A stretch of 64,000 nt of DNA, from the NCBI GenBank assembly GCA_019359095.1, contig JAHHHZ010000022.1:1-64000 (forward strand), in the 5' to 3' direction. The notes below the pieces were generated by a model. It did no database searches, was not told the DNA's origin, and saw only the letters and a list, made by a program, of their open reading frames with translations. Both the position numbers and the translations under genes were made by a program. Of the stretch, positions 17,660 through 25,568 are shown in pieces; the first letter of the stretch is position 1; each line of letters begins with the position of its first letter. This stretch comes from Pleurocapsa minor HA4230-MV1. GTDB taxonomy: Bacteria > Cyanobacteriota > Cyanobacteriia > Cyanobacteriales > Xenococcaceae.

Positions 17660-18961
17660 ATGCAAAATTCAGGTGACGCTAAAAATTCTTTACTATCTGA
17701 TGCCAGTAAAAGATTAGAACAAGCCTTAAAACATGTAGATATTTCCGAAGATGCGATCGCTCGTCTCCAGCATCCTAAGACTAGCCTGAGTGTTTCGATT
17801 CCTGTCAGGATGGATGATGGTAGTTTAAAAGTATTCTCTGGTTATCGGGTGCGTTATGACGACACTAGAGGCGCGGGGAAAGGCGGAGTACGTTATCATC
17901 CTGGGGTTAGTTTAGATGAGGTACAGTCTTTAGCTTTCTGGATGACCTTTAAATGTGCCTTATTAGATTTACCCTTTGGTGGTGCTAAAGGGGGTATTAC
18001 TGTCAATCCGAAAGAATTATCCAAAGCCGAGTTGGAAAGGCTGAGTCGGGGCTATATTGATGCGATCGCCGATGCAATTGGTATCGATGTTGATATTCTA
18101 GCTCCTGATGTTTATACTAATGCGGTAATCATGGGTTGGATGATGGATCAATACAGCATCATCCAGCGTAAGTTATGTCGTGGAGTAGTTACAGGAAAAC
18201 CACTGACCCTAGGAGGTAGTAGGGGTAGAGATACAGCCACAGCGATGGGAGCTTTTACGGTAATTCAGGCTATGCTACCGAAGTTTAATTTAATTCCCAC
18301 CCAGACTACTGTAGCCATTCAAGGTTTTGGTAATGCAGGGGCAACTTTAGCAGGCTTGCTGGCTGAGGCGGGATATAAAATAGTTGCCGTTAGTGACTCC
18401 AAGGGTGGGATTTATGCACCCCAAGGTTTAGATATTGCCAGCGTTAGCGAGCATAAAAATCAGAGTCGAGAGATGAAAGCGGTATACTGCCAAGATACGG
18501 TATGCAGCATTGTCGAACATCAGGCGATTTCTAATCAAGAGTTGCTGGCTTTGGATGTGGATATCTTGATTCCTGCTGCGTTAGAAAATCAAATAACTCA
18601 AGCTAATGCCCAGGATATTCAAGCTAAGTATATCTTTGAGGTGGCAAATGGCCCGATTAATTTTGCTGCGGATCGAATATTAGCCCAACAGGGAATTTAT
18701 GTTTTTCCTGATATTTTAGTTAATGCGGGTGGTGTTACTGTTAGTTATTTTGAATGGGTACAAAACCGCAATGGTTGGTATTGGACATTGTCAGAGGTTA
18801 ATCAACGTCTTCAAAGCAAAATGCAACTCGAAGCAGAACAAGTTTGGCAGATTAGTCAAGATTCCCAGATCGATCTGCGCACTGCTGCTTATGTTCAAGC
18901 TCTCAAAAGATTAGGTAAGGCTTTAGATGCCAAGGGCAACAGAAATTATTTTGTCAGTTGA
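17660..18961 (+). CDS. gdhA: Glu/Leu/Phe/Val dehydrogenase
   Basis: This 433-residue enzyme interconverts glutamate and 2-oxoglutarate plus ammonia. It shows the dimerisation/substrate domain RVRYDDTRGAGKGGVRYHPG and the catalytic lysine in LLDLPFGGAKGGI. NAD(P) is bound through VAIQGFGNAGATLAGLL near residue 215. The C-terminal stretch LVNAGGVTVSYFEWVQN is as expected. An adjacent GTG (17657) precedes the ATG (17660); I use the ATG. The length fits the hexameric class. It converges with the MscS gene, whose stop is only six bases beyond. A decayed copy of its 5' end lies about 1.9 kb upstream. Confidence 0.92.
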   Translation: MQNSGDAKNSLLSDASKRLEQALKHVDISEDAIARLQHPKTSLSVSIPVRMDDGSLKVFSGYRVRYDDTRGAGKGGVRYHPGVSLDEVQSLAFWMTFKCALLDLPFGGAKGGITVNPKELSKAELERLSRGYIDAIADAIGIDVDILAPDVYTNAVIMGWMMDQYSIIQRKLCRGVVTGKPLTLGGSRGRDTATAMGAFTVIQAMLPKFNLIPTQTTVAIQGFGNAGATLAGLLAEAGYKIVAVSDSKGGIYAPQGLDIASVSEHKNQSREMKAVYCQDTVCSIVEHQAISNQELLALDVDILIPAALENQITQANAQDIQAKYIFEVANGPINFAADRILAQQGIYVFPDILVNAGGVTVSYFEWVQNRNGWYWTLSEVNQRLQSKMQLEAEQVWQISQDSQIDLRTAAYVQALKRLGKALDAKGNRNYFVS

Positions 18962-18967
18962 ATTTGG

Positions 18968-20653
18968 TTAATTTTGATCGATATTATTAATCTTATTCAA
19001 TACTTTTTGCTGATCGAATAAGATTTGCTGCTGGGGAACGGGAATGGGAATACCCGCCTGATCGAAAGCAATTTTAATTCGGCGGCGAAATTCTCTGGCG
19101 ACATCCCATTGCTGTAGAGGTTCGGTTATAATCCAAACTCGAATCAAAATTCCCCGCTCACTAAATTGATCGACACCTAAAACAGTAGGAAACTCCCAGA
19201 TGCGATCGCGCCATTGACAATCTTCAGCTATAGCTTGAGCTACTTGATGGATTACTTCCAAAGCGCGATCGATATCAGTTTGATATGCCACAGGAATAAC
19301 TAAATCGGCTCTAGACCACTGACTAGAACGGTTTGACACAATCTCAACCGCACTATTAGGGATGGTAATCAATCGCCCTTCCGCGTCTCTTAACTGGGTA
19401 ATGCGAAGATTAATATTTTCTACCAAGCCACCAACCGCACCAATATCAACCACGTCGCCCACCGCATAGCGATCGTCCCAAATAATTATAAAGCCGTTGA
19501 TTGCATCTTTGATCAGGTTTTGGGAAGCTAAGGATAAAGCTAAACCAAAAATACCTGCACCAGTTAACAACGGTGCGAGGTTCACCCCATTGATCCAAAA
19601 AGCTGTCAGCACACCAATTCCCACCCAAATAATAGTTACGGCGCTACGCAAAATTCTCGTGGTGGTGTTAATGCGTAACTTCCCTCGCTGATTAACTTTT
19701 AGATCCCTAGACTGAGTATCGATCGCTGCTGCACTGAGTTTGGCAATCAGAAAATAGGTCAAACGAATTACGAAATAGGTCAATAATCCTACCAGAGTAA
19801 TTCGCAAGGGAATTCTTAAAGCAGCAATCAGCAAAAAAGGAATGATGCGCGTCTGGGGGTAAAGATTTAAAATTCCTAAAGCTCCACCACTCCACAAGAA
19901 GACCTGAACTAATTGCATCAAGCGATATTGAATTTCAGTTAGATTCCATTTTTGACGTTGATCTAACTGATCTGAAATCGGTAAATTTTTTAATTTTGCC
20001 GTGGGGGCAAGTTTTCTAGCGGATCTGCGTAAAACTCTAACTTTTCGATCTAGAGGAAAATTAATTAGCCAGACACAAAGCAAAATACAGAGTCCGATCA
20101 CTATCTGTCGGCGTATATGTTGTGGCGATCGCTCTTTTCTGGCTGTCTCCAAACCCTGCTCAATAGCAAATTCCAGCTGTCGCGTCCGCACAGGAACACC
20201 AACATCATTAGCCTCGGCATCAATAGTCGTCACGGTAAATAAACGCTCAGAGCGATCGCCAATAGTAATATATAAGTCCTGTAAATTACCGTTTGCTTTG
20301 ACAGTAACATCGCTCTGGCTATTTGGCACGGCTAAATAGTCTGCACTTACTTGGGCAAAACGCTTTTGAATCTCGCCAATCCGATCGGATAATAATTCAG
20401 GATCGGTAGCAGACAACTTAAATAAACAGCGTCCGTCTAAACGAATACAGGCAGAATTAAGTGAGTTGTCCTGCACTTGGCGGAGCAAGCGGGAATAGAT
20501 TGCTATATCTTGGATAAAGGGTAACTGTGCTAACTGTACTGCGTTAACGGGTAAAACCCAGGCGGTAATTCCTATAATTACAATCAAGATGGTGCAGAGT
20601 TTTTTCCTAAGCATATAACTGACAAAGTTTTGGTGGTAATTAGCGAAATCCAC
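18968..20653 (-). CDS. MscS-family mechanosensitive channel
   Basis: This 561-residue membrane protein has an N-terminal signal or anchor helix (LCTILIVIIGITAWVLPVNA). A periplasmic domain of about 150 residues follows, then several membrane helices from about 185 to 380. The pore-lining TM3 region is GAGIFGLALSLASQNLIKDA, followed by the beta domain (YAVGDVVDIG..GLVENINLRITQLRDAEGRLITIPNS) characteristic of MscS. It would release solutes under osmotic downshock. The large N-terminal periplasmic extension is like that of other long cyanobacterial MscS homologues. It converges with gdhA. Confidence 0.88.
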   Translation of the reverse strand: MDFANYHQNFVSYMLRKKLCTILIVIIGITAWVLPVNAVQLAQLPFIQDIAIYSRLLRQVQDNSLNSACIRLDGRCLFKLSATDPELLSDRIGEIQKRFAQVSADYLAVPNSQSDVTVKANGNLQDLYITIGDRSERLFTVTTIDAEANDVGVPVRTRQLEFAIEQGLETARKERSPQHIRRQIVIGLCILLCVWLINFPLDRKVRVLRRSARKLAPTAKLKNLPISDQLDQRQKWNLTEIQYRLMQLVQVFLWSGGALGILNLYPQTRIIPFLLIAALRIPLRITLVGLLTYFVIRLTYFLIAKLSAAAIDTQSRDLKVNQRGKLRINTTTRILRSAVTIIWVGIGVLTAFWINGVNLAPLLTGAGIFGLALSLASQNLIKDAINGFIIIWDDRYAVGDVVDIGAVGGLVENINLRITQLRDAEGRLITIPNSAVEIVSNRSSQWSRADLVIPVAYQTDIDRALEVIHQVAQAIAEDCQWRDRIWEFPTVLGVDQFSERGILIRVWIITEPLQQWDVAREFRRRIKIAFDQAGIPIPVPQQQILFDQQKVLNKINNIDQN

Positions 20654-20751
20654 CGCTAATCATAGTTTTGGAAAGTTAAATTCTTTGGGAGAAATTTTTT
20701 AGTCTAAATCTGGCTCTTTGATACTATTGGTCAGACTATTAAATTTTAGGC

Positions 20752-20864
20752 TATGGCAATACTAGACAATGTTAGGACGTTTTTTAACTAAAATCTACTA
20801 CCTACTACCTACTACCTACGAGCCGATCACCTTAATTGTCCTAAGCTAATTTTGTACGGCTATA
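20752..20864 (-). mobile_element. 113-bp MITE-like inverted-repeat element, copy 3
   Basis: Read on the minus strand this copy is nearly identical to copy 1 (about five differences over 113 bp, counted by eye), including three TAGGTAG heptamers and the ATCGGCTCGTA and CGTCCTAACATTGTCTAG blocks. It sits between the divergent MscS and phytol-kinase genes. Confidence 0.78.
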
Positions 20865-20899
20865 TATAGCCTCACTATTTTTTCTTGACTCTATAATTT

Positions 20900-21610
20900 A
20901 TGAGCAATCCAGAATCGCTTTGGTTACATCATACTTTGGTTAATCTTGCCGTTCCTTTGGGGGCTGTCTTTATATATCTAGCAATTCTCGTACTTGTAGC
21001 TGAGGGATTGAGTCGTTGGCTAACAAACGATCCTGAATTGACTCGTAAGGTGGTTCATATCGGCAGTGGCAATGTCATACTGCTGGCTTGGTGGCTAGAT
21101 ATTTCCCGTACAGTGATTGTTAGTGCAGCTTTCATCGCTGCGGCGATCGCTATTTTGTCTTATTTAACGCCGATTCTTCCCAGTATTGAAAGTGTCGGCA
21201 GAAAAAGTTTTGGCACCCTGTTTTACGCTATCAGCATGGGAATACTCGCTGCCTATTTTTGGCTCGATACCCCTCAGTATGCAGTAATCGGCATCTTGGT
21301 TATGGCATGGGGCGACGGCATGGCAGCAATTATTGGACAACGTTTTGGTAAACACAAGTATCAAGTAGGAACAATTAGCAAAAGTTGGGAAGGTTCTTAC
21401 GCCATGGCAGGTGCAGCTTTAATCGTTACAGTCGCAGTTCTTTTGTTAGTTGAAGGTAATAGCTGGCAAACATGGACAATTGCAGTAGTGGTTGCCTTGG
21501 TCGCCACTGTTGCCGAAGCTTTTTCTAAGCTAGGTATAGATAATCTTACAGTTCCTTTAGCTAGCGGATTTCTGTGTTTTTTAGGTGTTCAGGTATTATC
21601 ATTAAGTTAA
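20900..21610 (+). CDS. phytol kinase-like protein
   Basis: This 236-residue polytopic membrane protein has about six to seven helices. It carries the segment TRKVVHIGSGNVILLAWWL near residue 48, and MAWGDGMAAIIGQRFGKHKYQ followed by KSWEGSYAMAGAALIV near 135-170. These are the CTP-dependent lipid kinase motifs of the VTE5/dolichol kinase family. Members phosphorylate phytol or polyprenols, recycling chlorophyll phytol into tocopherol and related lipids. Phytol is the likely substrate in a cyanobacterium, but other prenols cannot be excluded. The DUF3285-like gene follows 48 bp downstream. Confidence 0.82.
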   Translation: MSNPESLWLHHTLVNLAVPLGAVFIYLAILVLVAEGLSRWLTNDPELTRKVVHIGSGNVILLAWWLDISRTVIVSAAFIAAAIAILSYLTPILPSIESVGRKSFGTLFYAISMGILAAYFWLDTPQYAVIGILVMAWGDGMAAIIGQRFGKHKYQVGTISKSWEGSYAMAGAALIVTVAVLLLVEGNSWQTWTIAVVVALVATVAEAFSKLGIDNLTVPLASGFLCFLGVQVLSLS

Positions 21611-21658
21611 ATCTGAAACAAATCTTAAACTATCTAAAATCACTTTGAATTTTAAATA

Positions 21659-21895
21659 ATGACAGAATCTACTTCTGAACCAAGGGAGCAAATTAAACAA
21701 GTCGCTGTTACGCCCGATAACGTAGCTGAATCAGACACGCTAGCACCTGTGGCGACCAAGCCAAAAGACAGCTATGTCAAATTAGCGATGAGAAATATGG
21801 TTCGCAAAGGCAGACAATCTTTGTGGCACTTTTTCTTAACTACAGCGGGTTTAGTCGGTCTTTTGATCGGTCTAGCATATTTAACCAAACCATAA
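21659..21895 (+). CDS. DUF3285-like small membrane protein
   Basis: This 78-residue protein has an acidic, disordered N-terminal half. It is followed by the conserved stretch DSYVKLAMRNMVRKGRQSLW and a single C-terminal membrane helix (FFLTTAGLVGLLIGLAYL). The pattern matches a cyanobacteria-specific small family that I associate with DUF3285. Its function is unknown. It ends seven bp before ybeY, so the two are very likely cotranscribed. Confidence 0.68.
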   Translation: MTESTSEPREQIKQVAVTPDNVAESDTLAPVATKPKDSYVKLAMRNMVRKGRQSLWHFFLTTAGLVGLLIGLAYLTKP

Positions 21896-21902
21896 ACTAA
21901 AT

Positions 21903-22427
21903 ATGAATGTAGCTGTTAGACAATCTATAAATAGCGATATTTATGTAGAAAATGACTACGAAGGAAATTTACCCCAGGAAGCCCTAAATCAGGTTAATTT
22001 GGTGGATTGGGTAGGTTGGTTTCAGCATTGGCTGAGTTTTCTCAACCCAATGGTCGATCTGCCTCAAGATTGCGAACTAAGTTTAAGATTAACAGGCGAT
22101 CGCCAGATTCAAGAATATAACTGTCAATATCGTCACCTAGACGAGCCTACAGACGTTTTAGCATTTGCTAGTACCGAGACAGATCTGGTTCTTCCTGCCG
22201 AGTTTACAGAACCTTTATATTTAGGAGACATAATAATATCTTTAGATACGGCGATGAGGCAAGCGAAGGAGCAAAAACACTCTTTAACTGTGGAATTAGC
22301 TTGGTTATCTAGCCATGGCTTATTACATCTTCTCGGCTGGGATCACCCTGATGACAAGAGTTTACAGCAAATGTTAGCTCAACAACAAGAATTAATCTAT
22401 TCTTTGAATACTGTCAAATCCGATTAA
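21903..22427 (+). CDS. ybeY: endoribonuclease YbeY
   Basis: YbeY is a zinc-dependent endoribonuclease acting in 16S rRNA 3'-end maturation and ribosome quality control. The 174-residue protein contains the signature SSHGLLHLLGWDH, the H-x3-H-x5-H zinc site. It also has the preceding YRHLDEPTDVLAFAS and YLGDIIISLDTA motifs. The N-terminal 30 residues are longer than in E. coli, as is common in cyanobacteria. The start ATG is at 21903. It follows the DUF3285-like gene closely; dgkA lies further downstream, a gene order common across bacteria. Confidence 0.93.
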   Translation: MNVAVRQSINSDIYVENDYEGNLPQEALNQVNLVDWVGWFQHWLSFLNPMVDLPQDCELSLRLTGDRQIQEYNCQYRHLDEPTDVLAFASTETDLVLPAEFTEPLYLGDIIISLDTAMRQAKEQKHSLTVELAWLSSHGLLHLLGWDHPDDKSLQQMLAQQQELIYSLNTVKSD

Positions 22428-22588
22428 TTACTCAGTTTTAGACTGTCTAATCTGAACATTTCAATTTATAACCCTTGAGCTAAGATTGCGTTATAAATTA
22501 AGTGCATATACGGATTAAAATTTTATCTGTCGCCATGATTGAATCGAGCAAAAGAGCCAATCCAACGCGGTTTTTATTAAATATAACT

Positions 22589-23041
22589 ATGAAATCTTCT
22601 ACTATTGCTCCTGCTGCCCCAGAATCTAAATCTAATCAGAAAATAATTCGAGACTTAGCCTGGCAAGTAGCCCCTAACTTATTTTTAAGCTTTAAATACG
22701 CTTGGGCGGGGGTGACATATGCCTTCGCTACCCAGAGAAATTTTCGGATTCATACTTTTGTCGGTATTTTTGCTGTCAGTATGGGAGCTTTTTTACAGGT
22801 AACGGCTGTAGAAATGGCAATTATCGCCATGACCTGTGCTGTGGTGATGGTTTTAGAATTAATTAATACAGCAATTGAAGCGGTGGTCGATTTGACGGTT
22901 AAGCAAAGCTATCACGAATTAGCTAAGATCGCCAAGGACTGTGCTGCTGGGGCAGTTTTGATTAGTGCGCTTGCTGCGGTAATTGTCGCAACCTGCATCT
23001 TGCTACCGCCATTGTTTCAGCGTATTATGCTGATGATGTAA
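22589..23041 (+). CDS. dgkA: diacylglycerol kinase, DgkA family
   Basis: This small trimeric membrane kinase phosphorylates diacylglycerol or undecaprenol. Three helices lie within about 110 residues. Recognisable motifs are FKYAWAGVTYAFATQRNFRIH near the N-terminus, MVLELINTAIEAVVDLTV with the catalytic Glu and metal-binding Glu/Asn, and AKDCAAGAVLISA. The ATG at 22589 is chosen because it gives the usual length (150 residues). Starts at 22502 (GTG) or 22535 (ATG) would add a poorly conserved extension. It lies downstream of ybeY and 13 bp before trpG/pabA. Confidence 0.9.
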   Translation: MKSSTIAPAAPESKSNQKIIRDLAWQVAPNLFLSFKYAWAGVTYAFATQRNFRIHTFVGIFAVSMGAFLQVTAVEMAIIAMTCAVVMVLELINTAIEAVVDLTVKQSYHELAKIAKDCAAGAVLISALAAVIVATCILLPPLFQRIMLMM

Positions 23042-23054
23042 TGGAGATCTAAAC

Positions 23055-23657
23055 TTGATCATTGTTATTGATAACTACGATAGCTTTACCTATAATTTAG
23101 TGCAGTATTTGGGTGAATTAGCTCAAGAATTGCCAGTAGCGTCGGATATTCGCGTTTATCGTAATGATGCGATCGACCTTGAGACGATCGCTCAATTAAA
23201 GCCTGATGGTATTTTAATTTCCCCAGGGCCAGGTCGCCCAGAAGATGCGGGGATCTCGCTTCAGTTAATTGCCCAACTCGGTTCAGAAATTCCTATTTTG
23301 GGAGTTTGTTTGGGTCATCAAAGTATTGGTCAAGTTTTTGGCGGAAAAATCGTTTCTGCACCAGTACTGATGCATGGTAAAACTTCCCCGATCTATCATC
23401 AAAACCTGGGAGTATTTGCGGGAATAGATTCACCTTTCACCGCCACCAGATATCACAGCTTAGTCATTGATTCTGAGACTATTCCCAATACTTTAGAGAT
23501 TACCGCCTGGGTAGAAGATGGAACAATTATGGGGGTGCGTCACCGAGACTATCATCATCTCCAAGGAGTGCAGTTTCACCCCGAAAGCATTCTGACGGAT
23601 CATGGAAAATCATTATTACGTAATTTTTTACAGTCTTTGGGTCAAGTAAAGATATGA
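23055..23657 (+). CDS. trpG: anthranilate/aminodeoxychorismate synthase amidotransferase
   Basis: This 200-residue class I glutamine amidotransferase starts IIVIDNYDSFTYNLVQYLGE. The oxyanion segment is SPGPGRPEDAG, the nucleophile Cys lies in LGVCLGHQSIGQVFGG, and the catalytic His/Glu pair is in GVQFHPESILTDHG. It supplies ammonia to TrpE (anthranilate) or PabB (aminodeoxychorismate). Many cyanobacteria share one subunit for both, so trpG versus pabA cannot be decided from sequence. The start is TTG at 23055. Its stop overlaps the next gene by four bases (ATGA). Confidence 0.92.
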   Translation: MIIVIDNYDSFTYNLVQYLGELAQELPVASDIRVYRNDAIDLETIAQLKPDGILISPGPGRPEDAGISLQLIAQLGSEIPILGVCLGHQSIGQVFGGKIVSAPVLMHGKTSPIYHQNLGVFAGIDSPFTATRYHSLVIDSETIPNTLEITAWVEDGTIMGVRHRDYHHLQGVQFHPESILTDHGKSLLRNFLQSLGQVKI

Positions 23658-24427
23658 AACGGCGAGAGTTAATCCGTTATGGTGGGATGAGTATGGCAAC
23701 GGCGATCGCTTCAGGTTTGCTGACTTACTCCCCAGCTACAGCTCAAGATACAGATGGAGTCACGATTCAATATTTAGGACATACCTGTTTTCTCTTTACA
23801 GGCAGTGGTTTAAAAATATTAGTAAATCCTTATCAAGCTGTTGGTTGTGCTGCTGGCTATACCCTACCCGACTTGCAGCCAGATGTAGTTTTGGTTAGTA
23901 GCTTTCTCATCGATGAAGGAGCAATAGACTTAGTTAAGGGAAATCCTGAAGTTATTACTCAACGTGGCGTGCATAATTTTGGTGGCATTAAGTTCCAGGG
24001 ATTTTCCCTCCCCCACGATCGCGAATCAGGTAGAAGATTTGGTCAGAACATAGCCTGGCGTTGGACTCAAGGAGGAGTCAATATTCTACATTTAGGTGGT
24101 GCTGCTGGTGCTTTAACCACAGAAGATAAGATTCTTCTCAATGGGGCGGATATTATGTTAACTCCCGTAGGTGGTGGCGTGAAAGCTTATAATCCTCAAG
24201 AAGCAAGAAAGGCCGTGAAAATTCTCAATCCCAGAATGGTCATTCCCACCCACTATCGCACTGCCGTGTCTAGTAAAGAAAGCTGTGATTTAGCTCCCGT
24301 AGATGAATTTTTAGCCTTAGCAGCAGATTTGGAAGTTGCCCAAGTAGGAAGCGATCGCTTTCAGGTCAAGAAATCATACTTAAAAAACGGTCAAACTTTA
24401 GTTAGAGTCTTAGACTACAGCTCATGA
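23654..24427 (+). CDS. Tat-exported metallo-beta-lactamase-fold hydrolase
   Basis: This 257-residue protein has a twin-arginine-like leader (KRRELIRYGGMSMATAIASG, cleavage near ATAQD). Its domain is metallo-hydrolase-like (YLGHTCFLF; VVLVSSFLIDEGAID; ILHLGGAAGAL; VIPTHYRTAV), related to the UlaG/YtnP-like branch. The canonical HxHxDH is not seen where expected: VSSFLIDEG stands instead, so metal binding may be altered or lost. It overlaps the upstream amidotransferase by four bases, implying cotranscription without an obvious shared function. Its substrate is unknown. Confidence 0.75.
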   Translation: MKRRELIRYGGMSMATAIASGLLTYSPATAQDTDGVTIQYLGHTCFLFTGSGLKILVNPYQAVGCAAGYTLPDLQPDVVLVSSFLIDEGAIDLVKGNPEVITQRGVHNFGGIKFQGFSLPHDRESGRRFGQNIAWRWTQGGVNILHLGGAAGALTTEDKILLNGADIMLTPVGGGVKAYNPQEARKAVKILNPRMVIPTHYRTAVSSKESCDLAPVDEFLALAADLEVAQVGSDRFQVKKSYLKNGQTLVRVLDYSS

Positions 24428-24491
24428 GCTTGATTGGATTTCCTAAGTAATTAAAGACCGAAGCAAGAAAACTAGAGCAACATCACACCGA

Positions 24492-24743
24492 TCAACCTTC
24501 GGCTTTTGCTGCATCATAGTTATCATAAATACTCATTTCAGGGCTATTCCAATCGTCTGAGAAAGTCGCTAGATTAGCACGTAGAGCTTTAGTTTGCTCT
24601 ATGTCAATTCCTTGAGATGCTAAGTCAATATCATTCGACGGTACAAAGGTCACAATGACACAAGTTCCCTCAGACACGTTATGAGGGGTTTCTGTAAGTT
24701 CTACACGACCATTGCGGTAAACCCCTTCAACACTTATGAGCAT
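24492..24743 (-). CDS. orphan antitoxin-like protein
   Basis: This 83-residue acidic protein begins with a small beta segment MLISVEGVYRNGRVELTE, then SEGTCVIVTFVPS. It ends with a helix and a tail (LATFSDDWNSPEMSIYDNYD) typical of cyanobacterial antitoxin-like proteins (DUF104/AF2212-like N-terminus). Such proteins usually precede a PIN-domain toxin. Here only 64 bp separate its stop from the neighbouring gene, so no partner is present. It may be a solitary antitoxin or have another role. Confidence 0.55.
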   Translation of the reverse strand: MLISVEGVYRNGRVELTETPHNVSEGTCVIVTFVPSNDIDLASQGIDIEQTKALRANLATFSDDWNSPEMSIYDNYDAAKAEG

Positions 24744-24900
24744 TTTTTTCTCTAAAACTTAGGCTTAACGAGATTATAGCTTGAACAAAAATCCACTTTT
24801 GAATTTCTTGGCACATGAGACCAAAAACCAATTTTATACCGCTGTAATGAAAAATATAAAACTGTAGAGGTTAAGCAATAGCCAACCTCCAATTAAATAA

Positions 24901-25491
24901 TTAATTTTTCTCGGCTTGAGGTTCTGCACCTTGACTTAGCTGCCAGGCGATCGCATTTAAAACCAAACTGCCGTTACCCGAACAGGTTGCTTGAAACTCT
25001 TCTTGTTCTGCGACGATTGAACCTAACCTTTCGATAGTTTTACCGTATTTTTTGTCTTTGGCGAGTTCTTTTTCCTCTGTAGTTAGAGGGCGCGAGCGCT
25101 CTAGGACAACCTGAATAATCGGTATATACTGTTCTGCCTGTTCTGATGCTTCTTGAACCTCTAGCTGTAGCTTGGTTAATTGGATGATTTCTTGAGCGCC
25201 CTGGACAATGGGCAACAATTCCTGACTATCTGACACGGTTTTGCTAGATTTTACTTGAGGACTATCGGTTGGGACATAAAAAATATGGTCTGGAGTCAAA
25301 CCGTCGGGAAAACGTTCAACATCGATTTCTTCTTTCTCCCACATCTCCTGGACAATATCTAAGGCTTTAGCTCGATTTTTTTGCGTATCTCCTGTTCCCG
25401 ATACTTCGATTAAAATGCCTTCTTGTTCTGTTACTGGCTTAGAAAGATCGCTAACTGCCACAAAATGAGAAACTGCTGAGGTTTTTGCCAT
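24901..25491 (-). CDS. hypothetical soluble protein
   Basis: This 196-residue protein has no signal peptide or membrane segment. Its N-terminal part (SHFVAVSDLSKPVTEQEGIL, TGDTQKNRAKALDIVQEMWE) is mixed alpha/beta. The central part contains a long charged helix (QEIIQLTKLQLEVQEASEQA), then SRPLTTEEKELAKDKKYGKT, and the end is NGSLVLNAIAWQLSQGAE. I recognise no family. Codon use and the HIP1 site inside it look native. It is divergent from the ABC transporter gene at 25569. Confidence 0.6.
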   Translation of the reverse strand: MAKTSAVSHFVAVSDLSKPVTEQEGILIEVSGTGDTQKNRAKALDIVQEMWEKEEIDVERFPDGLTPDHIFYVPTDSPQVKSSKTVSDSQELLPIVQGAQEIIQLTKLQLEVQEASEQAEQYIPIIQVVLERSRPLTTEEKELAKDKKYGKTIERLGSIVAEQEEFQATCSGNGSLVLNAIAWQLSQGAEPQAEKN

Positions 25492-25568
25492 CTTAAGTAA
25501 AAATCCGAAAATTCTAATATTATTGTACTACTTTAAATTAAATAAACTAAAAAAGGCTGAAACATAAT

